A stretch of 16,713 nt of DNA from Verrucomicrobia bacterium UBA6775 (GTDB lineage Bacteria; Verrucomicrobiota; Verrucomicrobiia; Limisphaerales; UBA1096): the NCBI GenBank assembly GCA_002453165.1, contig DKGH01000133.1, positions 1 through 16,713 on the forward strand, given 5' to 3'. Under the pieces are notes generated by a model, which made no database searches, had not been told where the DNA came from, and was given only the letters and a program-made list of their open reading frames with translations. Positions 7,151 to 13,164 of this stretch are shown piece after piece. Positions within the stretch are counted from its first letter, which is position 1. Each line of letters begins with the position of its first letter. Both the position numbers and the translations under genes were made by a program.

Positions 7151-7783
7151 ATGTCAGATTTCACGGAAGACATTTACGGCGATCTACCCCCGGTTGGCGT
7201 GGGGCAAGACGTTCCCGAGTTCAAGTTGGAGACCTACGAGCCGTCCAGCGGCTCGTTTGGCGAGGTCAACCTTGCCGACCTGAAAAAGGGCGGCAAATGG
7301 ACGATCCTCGTCTTTTACCCGGCGGACTTCACCTTCGTTTGTCCAACGGAACTGGCCGATCTCGCGGCACAGGACGCCAAGCTGACCGAATTGGGGGCCA
7401 AGGTCGTCTCCGTCTCCACGGACACGAAGTTCAGCCACCTGGCCTGGTGTCAGTCAGAGAAACTGATGGCCGACGTCAAGTACACCATGGCCGCGGACAC
7501 CACCGGTTTGGTGAGCAGCCTGTTTGGGGTGTACGACGAGGAAACCGGCCTCGCCCTGCGGGGCACATTCGTGATCAATCCCGAAGGCAAACTCGTTAGC
7601 AGTCAGGTGAACTTTTACAACGTCGGGCGCAACATGGAGGAGTTAGTGCGCATCATGGAGGCGAATGCCCACTGTGCCGCCAACCCGGACGAGGCCTGCC
7701 CGGCCAAGTGGGCGCCCGGCGCGAAGACCCTCACCCCAAGCGAGAATATGGTCGGCAACGTCTACGAGGCGCTCAACGACTAA
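7151..7783 (+). CDS. ahpC: 2-Cys peroxiredoxin (AhpC/Prx1 type)
   Basis: Reduces hydrogen peroxide and organic hydroperoxides in the cytoplasm. The 210-residue protein carries the peroxidatic Cys64 in DFTFVCPTE, the supporting Arg137 (LRGTFVI), and the resolving Cys183 in ACPAKW; extra cysteines are Cys100 and Cys175. The C-terminal tail is longer than in E. coli AhpC (187 residues), as in many Prx1-type proteins. I chose the ATG at 7151 because AAGG (7140-7143) lies at Shine-Dalgarno distance; a TTG at 7145 would add two residues. No ahpF-like reductase is adjacent, so the electron donor (thioredoxin or another) is unknown. It lies directly behind gapA and ends at a strong terminator. Confidence 0.95.
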   Translation: MSDFTEDIYGDLPPVGVGQDVPEFKLETYEPSSGSFGEVNLADLKKGGKWTILVFYPADFTFVCPTELADLAAQDAKLTELGAKVVSVSTDTKFSHLAWCQSEKLMADVKYTMAADTTGLVSSLFGVYDEETGLALRGTFVINPEGKLVSSQVNFYNVGRNMEELVRIMEANAHCAANPDEACPAKWAPGAKTLTPSENMVGNVYEALND

Positions 7784-7800
7784 AACAAATTCCGATACGT

Positions 7801-7834
7801 AAAAAGGCGACGCAAAAACTGCGTCGCCTTTTTT
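7801..7834 (+). terminator. Rho-independent terminator of gapA-ahpC
   Basis: A perfect 9-bp stem (GGCGACGCA 7806-7814 with TGCGTCGCC 7820-7828) encloses a 5-base loop. It is preceded by five A and followed by six T, 17 bp after the ahpC stop codon. The A/T flanks can extend the stem and make it usable from the opposite strand as well, which would suit the convergent cys operon. Confidence 0.93.
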
Positions 7835-7839
7835 GTATC

Positions 7840-7864
7840 CGCTTGGCCAAGCGCTTGGCCAAAG
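7840..7864. repeat. Tandem pair of iterated palindrome, 12-bp period
   Basis: A perfect CGCTTGGCCAAGCG (7840-7853) overlaps a second copy (7852-7864, core TTGGCCAA at 7855-7862), so the cores repeat every 12 bp. It lies just past the terminator T-run. Confidence 0.9.
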
Positions 7865-7933
7865 GAGCGGGGACATTCCTGTCCCCGTGAAGATTCTTAA
7901 CGGTATATGAGAACAAGAATGTCCCCTCTCCTT
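7862..7933. repeat. Imperfect inverted repeat, 21-bp arms (REP/MITE-like)
   Basis: Arms 7862-7882 and 7913-7933 are inverted copies with two mismatches, both built around GGGGACATTC; the left arm also folds on itself into a GGGGACA/TGTCCCC hairpin. The 30-bp spacer is AT-richer. The form suggests a non-coding palindromic mobile or REP-like element; no flanking target duplication was identified. Confidence 0.7.
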
Positions 7934-7944
7934 GAAAATCCTTT

Positions 7945-7971
7945 CCGTGTATTCTGTGTATTCCGTGGTTT
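7945..7971. repeat. Three tandem 9-bp units
   Basis: CCGTGTATT, CTGTGTATT and CCGTGGTTT follow directly on one another. The third unit has diverged. It lies between two hairpin repeats in the convergent region and is too short to be a CRISPR array. Confidence 0.6.
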
Positions 7972-7995
7972 GTCTAATGCCCCCGGTGTGCAGAG

Positions 7996-8014
7996 GACGG
8001 CTGGGACAGCCGTC
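7996..8014. repeat. Hairpin repeat with 8-bp stem
   Basis: GACGGCTG and CAGCCGTC pair perfectly around a 3-base loop. There is no T-run, so it is not an intrinsic terminator; it fits a REP-like palindromic unit. Confidence 0.6.
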
Positions 8015-8066
8015 ACTACCTTGGCCTTACAACCTTCGGCGTTATTTGTTCTGCTATCGCTATTTT

Positions 8067-8086
8067 CCGCGCTTGGCCAAGCGCGG
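8067..8086. repeat. 20-bp perfect palindrome, longest copy of the iterated element
   Basis: CCGCGCTTGGCCAAGCGCGG is perfectly self-complementary and ends 2 bp from the cysN stop codon. As RNA it could form a strong stem only by shortening the centre to a loop, and no T-run follows on the minus strand. It has the same core as the other copies in the window. Confidence 0.9.
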
Positions 8087-8088
8087 AC

Positions 8089-9366
8089 TCAGCCCACGAT
8101 CATGCCGGCAGCCACGGTGTTGTTGGACTGCTCATCAACCAGCACAAAGCTGCCTGTTGCGCGGTTTCGCCGATAGCGATCGAAATGAATCGGCGCACTG
8201 GTCTGCAGCGAGACACGGGCGATGTCGTTTAACCTCACCTCACGATCATCCTCGATCTTGTGAAGCGTGTTGATATCCACCTTGTATTTCATCTCCTTCA
8301 ACAGGCACTTGGCCTCGTTGGTCGTGTGACGGATGGTGTACCGACCCCGCTCGACCAGGCTGGCGTCCGAGCTAAACCAGACGAGCATAGCCTCAATCTG
8401 CTGGCTGCTCTCGGGCGGGTTGTTTTGCTTTACGATCATGTCGCCCCGGCTGATGTCGATCTCGTCCTCAAGCGTGAGGGAAACGGACATGGGTGCGTAG
8501 GCCTCCTCAAGAGCCCCGCCGATGTCGTGTACGCCCTTGATGCGTGACTGGAATCCGCTGGGCAGTACGGTGATCTCGTCGCCCGGCTTGAACACGCCCC
8601 CCGCCACACGGCCGGCGTACCCGCGGAAATCATGGTACTCATCGCTGTGCGGCCGAATCACCCACTGCACCGGGAACCGAGCGTCCACATGGTTGTGCTC
8701 GTTGCCGATGTAGACCGTCTCCAACGTGTAAAGCAGTGGGCTGCCCTTGTACCAATCCATGTTTTTGGAACGGTCAACCACGTTGTCCCCGAGCAACGCA
8801 CTGATCGGGATGAAGTCGATGTGTGGCACGTCGAGGCGTGAGGCAAATTCCTTGTACTGCTCGACGAGTTCGTTGAAACGGTCCTCGCTCCAGTCAACCA
8901 AGTCCATTTTGTTGATGCACACCACGATATGCTGGATTTGCAGCAGGCTCGCGATGAACGAGTGGCGGCAGGTCTGCTCGATTACTCCGTTTCGGGCGTC
9001 GATCAGGATGATGGCCAGATTCGCCGTCGAGGCGCCGGTCACCATGTTGCGCGTGTACTGAATGTGCCCCGGCGTGTCTGCGATGATGAACTTGCGCTTG
9101 GGCGTGGCGAAGTAGCGATAGGCCACATCGATCGTGATGCCCTGCTCCCGCTCCGAACGCAGGCCGTCGGTCAACAGCGCCAGATTCACGTTTTCGTCAC
9201 CGCGCTGCTTGCTCGACTGCTCCACCGCCTCCCATTGATCTTCAAAAATGGATTTGCAGTCGTACAGTAGCCGCCCGATGAGCGTGCTTTTCCCATCGTC
9301 CACACTGCCCGCGGTGGTGAACCGCAGCAGATCCATATCCAGATAACCCTTCGTATCAGTGCTCAT
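8089..9366 (-). CDS. cysN: Sulfate adenylyltransferase subunit 1 (GTPase)
   Basis: The GTP-hydrolysing subunit that drives ATP sulfurylase (sulfate + ATP to APS + PPi) together with CysD. The 425-residue protein has G1 GSVDDGKST (20-28), switch segment EREQGITIDVAYRYF, G3 DTPGH (97-101), G4 NKMD (152-155) and a G5-type SAL, followed by EF-Tu-like beta-barrel domains 2 and 3. There is no C-terminal APS kinase domain, so this is CysN rather than the fused NodQ form. The ATG at 9366 is preceded by AAAAGGA at good spacing, 12 bp after the cysD stop. It is the last gene of the cysH-cysC-cysD-cysN operon and its stop abuts a 20-bp palindrome. Confidence 0.96.
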   Translation of the reverse strand: MSTDTKGYLDMDLLRFTTAGSVDDGKSTLIGRLLYDCKSIFEDQWEAVEQSSKQRGDENVNLALLTDGLRSEREQGITIDVAYRYFATPKRKFIIADTPGHIQYTRNMVTGASTANLAIILIDARNGVIEQTCRHSFIASLLQIQHIVVCINKMDLVDWSEDRFNELVEQYKEFASRLDVPHIDFIPISALLGDNVVDRSKNMDWYKGSPLLYTLETVYIGNEHNHVDARFPVQWVIRPHSDEYHDFRGYAGRVAGGVFKPGDEITVLPSGFQSRIKGVHDIGGALEEAYAPMSVSLTLEDEIDISRGDMIVKQNNPPESSQQIEAMLVWFSSDASLVERGRYTIRHTTNEAKCLLKEMKYKVDINTLHKIEDDREVRLNDIARVSLQTSAPIHFDRYRRNRATGSFVLVDEQSNNTVAAGMIVG

Positions 9367-9378
9367 CGAATTCCTTTT

Positions 9379-10293
9379 CTAAAAATACCCTTCCTTCTTG
9401 CGATCCTCCATGGCGGTCTCGCTGCGTTTGTCATCGGCCCGGCCACCACGCTCGGTTTGGCGTGCGGCGGCGACCTCCTCGATGATGTCGTCCACGTTGT
9501 TGGCGACACTCTCAACCATCCCGGTGCAGGTCATGTCGCCCACCGTGCGGCAACGCACGTTGCCACTCTCCCACTGCTCTCCGTCCAGCAAAGTGATGTG
9601 CTCGCACTTGCCAAGCAGTACGCCGTTGCGTCGCACAAACTCGCGCTCGTGGGAAAAATAAATACTCGGCAACGGGATATCCTCCAGCTTGATGTACTGC
9701 CAGACATCCATCTCGGTCCAGTTACTCAGCGGAAAAATCCGAAAGTGCTCGCCAAAGTCCATCTTACCGTTGAACAGGTTCCAAAGCTCCGGGCGCTGAT
9801 TTTTCGGATCCCACTCGCCGAAGGAATTTCGGTGGGAAAAGAACCGCTCCTTGGCCCGCGCCTTTTCCTCATCACGCCGGGCACCACCGAGGCAGGCATC
9901 GTATTGGTTTTTTTCGATCGCGTTCAGCAGTGCAGGGATCTGCAATCGATTGCGGCTCGGGTTCGGTCCAGTTTCCTCCTTGGCCCGCCCGGCGTCGATC
10001 TCCTCCTGTACACTGGCCACGACCAAATCCCCGCCAACATCGTTGGCCAGATCATCGCGAAACTGGATCGTCTCGTCGAAGTTATGACCTGTATCGACGT
10101 GTACCAGCGGGAAAGGCAGCTTGGCCGGCCAAAACGCCTTTTGCGCCAGGCGCACCATCACAATGGAGTCTTTGCCACCGGAAAACAGCAGCGCCGGTTT
10201 GCCGAATTGCGCCGCGACCTCCCGCATAATGAAGATCGATTCCGCCTCCAGTTGCTGCAGGTGGGTGAGTTGATATCCCTTTTGTTCGCTCAT
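9379..10293 (-). CDS. cysD: Sulfate adenylyltransferase subunit 2
   Basis: The catalytic ATP-pyrophosphatase-type subunit of ATP sulfurylase, paired with CysN. The 304-residue protein has the PP-loop SGGKDS (38-43), HVDTGHNFDETIQFRD, GGARRDEEKARAKERFFSHR and FPLSNWTEMDVWQYI, all standard for CysD, and the normal length. Its ATG overlaps the cysC stop as ATGA (10293-10290), implying translational coupling. cysN follows after 12 bp. Confidence 0.97.
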   Translation of the reverse strand: MSEQKGYQLTHLQQLEAESIFIMREVAAQFGKPALLFSGGKDSIVMVRLAQKAFWPAKLPFPLVHVDTGHNFDETIQFRDDLANDVGGDLVVASVQEEIDAGRAKEETGPNPSRNRLQIPALLNAIEKNQYDACLGGARRDEEKARAKERFFSHRNSFGEWDPKNQRPELWNLFNGKMDFGEHFRIFPLSNWTEMDVWQYIKLEDIPLPSIYFSHEREFVRRNGVLLGKCEHITLLDGEQWESGNVRCRTVGDMTCTGMVESVANNVDDIIEEVAAARQTERGGRADDKRSETAMEDRKKEGYF

Positions 10294-10916
10294 GTTGTTT
10301 CTTGGCCAAGCGCCACTCGCGGGCGCACGGCCTGATAAAGTTGCTCGAGAGATTCGCCCTCGGCTTGGTTGTCCGTGTTCAAAATCAGGTCCGCCGCATC
10401 CCGGGGTTCGGGAGCCTCGAACGACGAATCCCTGCCGGTGAAATTTTGCACCTGCCCGGCCTTGGCCTTGGCGTAGAGCCCTTTCACGTCCCGTTGTTCG
10501 CAGGTCTCAAAACTGCACTCGACGTACACTTCCAAAAAATCCGCTTGGCCAACGATCTCGCGGGCCAGCGTCCGCAACTCGTTCCGGGGGCAGATGAACG
10601 ACGTGATGGTCACCACTCCCGCCGCGGCAAAGAGCTTGGCCACCTCGGCGATGCGTCGGATGTTTTCCGATCGATCCTCATCCGAAAAACCGAGATTGTT
10701 GTTCAGCCCGGTCCGGATGTTGTCTCCGTCCAGCACTTGGGTAAACACACCCTCCTCATGCAGTCGCCGTTCGAGTGCGGTCGCCAGCGTGCTTTTGCCG
10801 CTGCCGGACAGGCCGTATAACCAGACCACCAAACCGCGCTGATTCAAAAGCGCCTCCTTGGCTTCGCGGTCCAGCAATTGGCCAAAAGTCGGATGGATGT
10901 TTTCCGGTGTCGACAT
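10290..10916 (-). CDS. cysC: Adenylylsulfate (APS) kinase
   Basis: Phosphorylates APS to PAPS with ATP. From the ATG at 10916 the protein has 208 residues, with P-loop GLSGSGKST (35-43), the APS-binding DGDNIR (63-68), NLGFSDEDRSENIRR and TGRDSSFEAPEP. I chose 10916 over a start 14 codons upstream because the upstream codons lie inside the end of cysH, while 10916 shares its A with the cysH stop (TGATG), a coupling arrangement. Three octamer copies of the iterated palindrome lie in frame: at 10878 (FGQL), 10545 (VGQAD) and 10302 (ALGQ); the last forms the protein's C-terminus just before the ATGA overlap with cysD. Confidence 0.95.
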   Translation of the reverse strand: MSTPENIHPTFGQLLDREAKEALLNQRGLVVWLYGLSGSGKSTLATALERRLHEEGVFTQVLDGDNIRTGLNNNLGFSDEDRSENIRRIAEVAKLFAAAGVVTITSFICPRNELRTLAREIVGQADFLEVYVECSFETCEQRDVKGLYAKAKAGQVQNFTGRDSSFEAPEPRDAADLILNTDNQAEGESLEQLYQAVRPRVALGQETT

Positions 10917-11659
10917 CAGATGGTGAAATCCGAATCCGTCCCCTCGTGCAGACCACACTCGCGCTTGAGCCCGAAGAAGCGCGTCTCCTCCTCACTCATG
11001 CCGTCCTCCAGTTTGCGCGTGGTGTGAGTGTCGCCGATGGAGATGTAGCCCTGCTCCCAAAGCGGATGGTACGGGAGGTCATTGGCCTTCAGGTAGTCGT
11101 GAACATTTTTGTCAGTCCAGTCGATGATTGGGTGAATCTTCACCCGGTCCTTGGCCAAGGCAAGCACCGTGAGTTTTTCGCGGGACGAACTCTGCTGGCG
11201 ACGCAGACCGGCCAGCCAGGCGGTCGCGTTTAATTCGTCCAGCGCCCGGTTCATCGGCTCAACCTTATTTTCCTTATTGTACGCTTCGATGCCCTCGACC
11301 CCCTGCTCCCATCGCTTGCCGTCAATCGCCTCCTGCCAAGCTGGACTTCTCCTCGACCGGTAGACGCGCAAATTCACCTCCAGTCGCTTGGCCAAGCGCT
11401 CGGCGAATTCGTAGGTCTCCTGGAACAGATAGCCGGTATCGACAAATATCACGGGAATGTCGGGCCGCAGCTGCGTGACGAGGTGCAGCATCACCGCCGC
11501 CTGGGCACCAAAACTGGATGACAAAACCAACCCACCACCAAACTGGGCAGACGCCCAAGCCAAGCGCTCGGAAGCAGACGCCTTCTCGAGCCGCTCGTTG
11601 GTTTCGCACAGGTCAAAACCAAGATCGGCGGTTGCATTGCTGGTCAAAGTAGCACTCAA
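10916..11659 (-). CDS. cysH: Phosphoadenylylsulfate (PAPS) reductase
   Basis: Reduces PAPS to sulfite and adenosine-3',5'-bisphosphate using thioredoxin or glutaredoxin. The 247-residue protein has the PP-loop-like SSSFGAQ (47-53), VDTGYLFQETY (73-83), GLRRQQSSSR, the PIIDWTDKNVHDYL segment and the C-terminal catalytic ECGLH with Cys235. The two Cys-Cys pairs that bind the 4Fe-4S cluster in APS reductases are absent, so PAPS is the expected substrate, which agrees with cysC next door. Palindrome copies at 11385-11398 (RLAKR) and 11150-11161 (LALAK) lie in frame. It is the first gene of the operon, with a candidate promoter and operator just upstream. Confidence 0.95.
   Translation of the reverse strand: MSATLTSNATADLGFDLCETNERLEKASASERLAWASAQFGGGLVLSSSFGAQAAVMLHLVTQLRPDIPVIFVDTGYLFQETYEFAERLAKRLEVNLRVYRSRRSPAWQEAIDGKRWEQGVEGIEAYNKENKVEPMNRALDELNATAWLAGLRRQQSSSREKLTVLALAKDRVKIHPIIDWTDKNVHDYLKANDLPYHPLWEQGYISIGDTHTTRKLEDGMSEEETRFFGLKRECGLHEGTDSDFTI
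11385..11398. repeat. Iterated palindrome inside cysH
   Basis: A perfect CGCTTGGCCAAGCG read in frame as part of ERLAKRL. A related variant (CCTTGGCCAAGG, 11150-11161) lies further along the same gene. Confidence 0.9.
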
Positions 11660-11667
11660 ATTAATTT

Positions 11668-11684
11668 ACCTATACCCGATAGGT
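11668..11684. promoter_or_regulatory. Candidate repressor operator before cysH
   Basis: ACCTAT and ATAGGT form a perfect inverted repeat around five bases (ACCCG), centred about 17 bp before the cysH ATG and overlapping or just after the predicted transcription start. Its size and position fit a dimeric repressor. Rrf2-family cysteine or iron-sulfur regulators bind roughly similar sites, but no regulator gene is in the window and the assignment is a guess. A further TAGGT half-site lies at 11696-11700. Confidence 0.4.
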
Positions 11685-11691
11685 TTGGTTG

Positions 11692-11719
11692 AGATTAGGT
11701 GAAATCGCCCTGCTGTCAA
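11692..11719 (-). promoter_or_regulatory. Possible promoter of the cysHCDN operon
   Basis: On the minus strand TTGACA (11719-11714) is followed after 16 bp by TAATCT (11697-11692), predicting a transcription start near 11685, at the edge of the inverted-repeat operator. The -35 box is a perfect match to the sigma-70 consensus while the -10 box is weak. The 92-bp gap to waaA contains no other clear signal. Confidence 0.4.
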
Positions 11720-11751
11720 AGGTTTTTTGAATTTTTTTGGAATAAAATCGA

Positions 11752-13077
11752 CTAAAAATGCTGCACCATGCCGTCTGATTTCATTCCGTCGAGGATCATC
11801 CCGACTGTTTTTTCGACGGCACCCTCGTTTTGTTGGACGACTTTTTGAGCCGCTTGGCCAAGCGCCTGGCGCTTGGCCGGATCGGAAACCAGGCTGTCAA
11901 AGGCTTCCTCAAGCTCCTGTTCATCAGCGACTTGGATCGCTGCTTCGTTGGCCAGGAATTTGCCTGTAATCTCGGCAAAGTTGCCCATGTGCGGGCCAAA
12001 CACGATCGGCTTGGCCAAGCCCGCTGGCTCAATCGGGTTTTGCCCCCCCTGCGCGGTGAGGCTTTTCCCTACGAAAACTGCGGTGGCTGCCTCGTAAAAA
12101 AACTTTAACTCGCCGGTAGTGTTGACCAGCAGACACTCCAAACGGCCTTCCTCCAGCGGCTCCATGTTGTTCCCGACCTCGTTACGGAAGAGAAACCGGA
12201 CACCCAGCTTGGTCAGAGCATCGCCCACTTCGCGTCCGCGCTCGTGGTGGCGCGGAACCAAAATCAGGAACAGGTTGGAATGCCGTTCACGCAGGCGCTT
12301 GGCCAAGCGCGCGAGGATTTCCTCCTCACCGGCGTGTGTGCTCCCGCCCACGATCACCGGTGCCTCAGCCGGGACACCCAGTTGGCGGAGCATCCGTTGG
12401 ACATCGGTTCGGTTCTCGCGAATGACGTTCGCTCCGTCAAACTTGCAGCTACCGAATACGTTAACCGTTCGTTCAAGGCAGCCCAGTTCCTTCAGCCGTG
12501 CGGCGTCGGCTTCGCTCTGAGCCCCGACCCCGGTGAACCCGGCAAACAGACTGCGAAACACGAACCCAAATCGCCGGTAGCCCTTGAACGATTTGTCTGA
12601 GATTCGGGTGTTGACCAGAAAATGAGGCACTTTTCGCACCTGCAATCCCCACAGGAAATTTGGCCAAATCTCCGCCTCGACCAGAACGACCGCCTTGGGC
12701 TGGATGGTCGCCAGTGCACGCCGGACATGGGAACGGCGATCGATCGGGTAATAGATTTTGCTGACCTCGGCCGGGAGTTTTTTGCGTAGCTCAGCCATGC
12801 CGGTGGAGGTGGTCGTTGAGACTACGAGCTTGAGATTGGGCAACCGCGGGGTGAGCGCCTTGATGAACTGCACGCATATATTGACTTCGCCCACGCTGAC
12901 CGCGTGAAGCCAGATCACGTCGCGGTTGGTGATGGACTGCTTGAACTTCGTCGAGTATCTGCCCAGTCGCTCACCGAAGCCCTGCTTCCATCCGCCACGC
13001 CGTCTCATGCGGAGAAAGTAATACGGCGCCGTCAGGAAGAAAAATGCATCAAATAAAATGTTATAAAAAACGCGCAC
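11752..13077 (-). CDS. waaA: 3-deoxy-D-manno-octulosonic acid (Kdo) transferase
   Basis: Transfers Kdo from CMP-Kdo to lipid A precursor at the inner membrane, so the cell makes LPS. From the GTG at 13077 the protein has 441 residues: an N-terminal membrane anchor (about 5-24, YNILFDAFFFLTAPYYFLRM), the acceptor-side HAVSVGE with the likely catalytic Glu64, and EAEIWPN (134-140). It also has GSTHAGEEE (245-253), PRHHERG (275-281) and the donor-binding GKSLTAQGGQNPIEPA (337-352). A TTG at 13155 would add 26 residues; I prefer 13077 because members of this family begin shortly before the YNxL anchor. Four octamer copies of the palindrome fall in frame (11854, 12011, 12299, 12660), read as ALGQA, LAKP, RLAKR and WPNF. 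It lies downstream of the cyclase gene and upstream of cysH. Confidence 0.93.
   Translation of the reverse strand: MRVFYNILFDAFFFLTAPYYFLRMRRRGGWKQGFGERLGRYSTKFKQSITNRDVIWLHAVSVGEVNICVQFIKALTPRLPNLKLVVSTTTSTGMAELRKKLPAEVSKIYYPIDRRSHVRRALATIQPKAVVLVEAEIWPNFLWGLQVRKVPHFLVNTRISDKSFKGYRRFGFVFRSLFAGFTGVGAQSEADAARLKELGCLERTVNVFGSCKFDGANVIRENRTDVQRMLRQLGVPAEAPVIVGGSTHAGEEEILARLAKRLRERHSNLFLILVPRHHERGREVGDALTKLGVRFLFRNEVGNNMEPLEEGRLECLLVNTTGELKFFYEAATAVFVGKSLTAQGGQNPIEPAGLAKPIVFGPHMGNFAEITGKFLANEAAIQVADEQELEEAFDSLVSDPAKRQALGQAAQKVVQQNEGAVEKTVGMILDGMKSDGMVQHF
11851..11864. repeat. Iterated palindrome inside waaA (C-terminal part)
   Basis: A perfect CGCTTGGCCAAGCG read as QALGQAA, followed 6 bases later by a half-copy GCGCTTGGCC (11870-11879). 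This is a repeated, non-catalytic part of the protein. Confidence 0.9.
12296..12309. repeat. Iterated palindrome inside waaA (middle)
   Basis: A perfect 14-mer extended to a 16-bp palindrome (12295-12310), read as ARLAKRL in a surface-helix-like segment between GSTHAGEEE and PRHHERG. Confidence 0.9.
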
Positions 13078-13164
13078 CCAGCCGGGTCTTTGGATGATTT
13101 TGTTTCCCCCTTCCAAAACGCGGCGGAGAGTGCCACGGTTTATGGATGAAGGCAATTTTTGAAA

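Larger units (their letters stand above)
7784..8088. other. 305-bp convergent intergenic region filled with repeats
   Basis: The region lies between ahpC (plus) and cysN (minus). From left to right it holds the ahpC terminator (7801-7834), a tandem palindrome pair (7840-7864), a 7-bp stem hairpin GGGGACA/TGTCCCC (7869-7886), and long imperfect inverted arms (7862-7882 against 7913-7933, two mismatches). Next come three tandem 9-mers of the type CYGTGTATT (7945-7971), a hairpin with 8-bp stem GACGGCTG/CAGCCGTC (7996-8014) and a 20-bp palindrome (8067-8086). Open frames across it are short and look non-coding. No transposase gene is present in the window. Confidence 0.75.

Noticed and set aside
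7945..7971. Possible CRISPR array from the tandem 9-mers
   Set aside because: Units are only 9 bp, directly adjacent with no spacers, and there are no cas genes.
8067..8086. The 20-bp palindrome as the cysN intrinsic terminator
   Set aside because: No T-run follows on the minus strand, and the same sequence occurs inside genes where termination would be harmful.
7907..8273. Two small open frames in the convergent repeat region
   Set aside because: They are translations of repeats (for example YSVYSV from the tandem 9-mers) and run into the antisense of cysN.
11700..11751. T-rich stretch after waaA as a terminator
   Set aside because: The T-runs are on the plus strand while waaA is on the minus strand, and no stem precedes them in the needed orientation.
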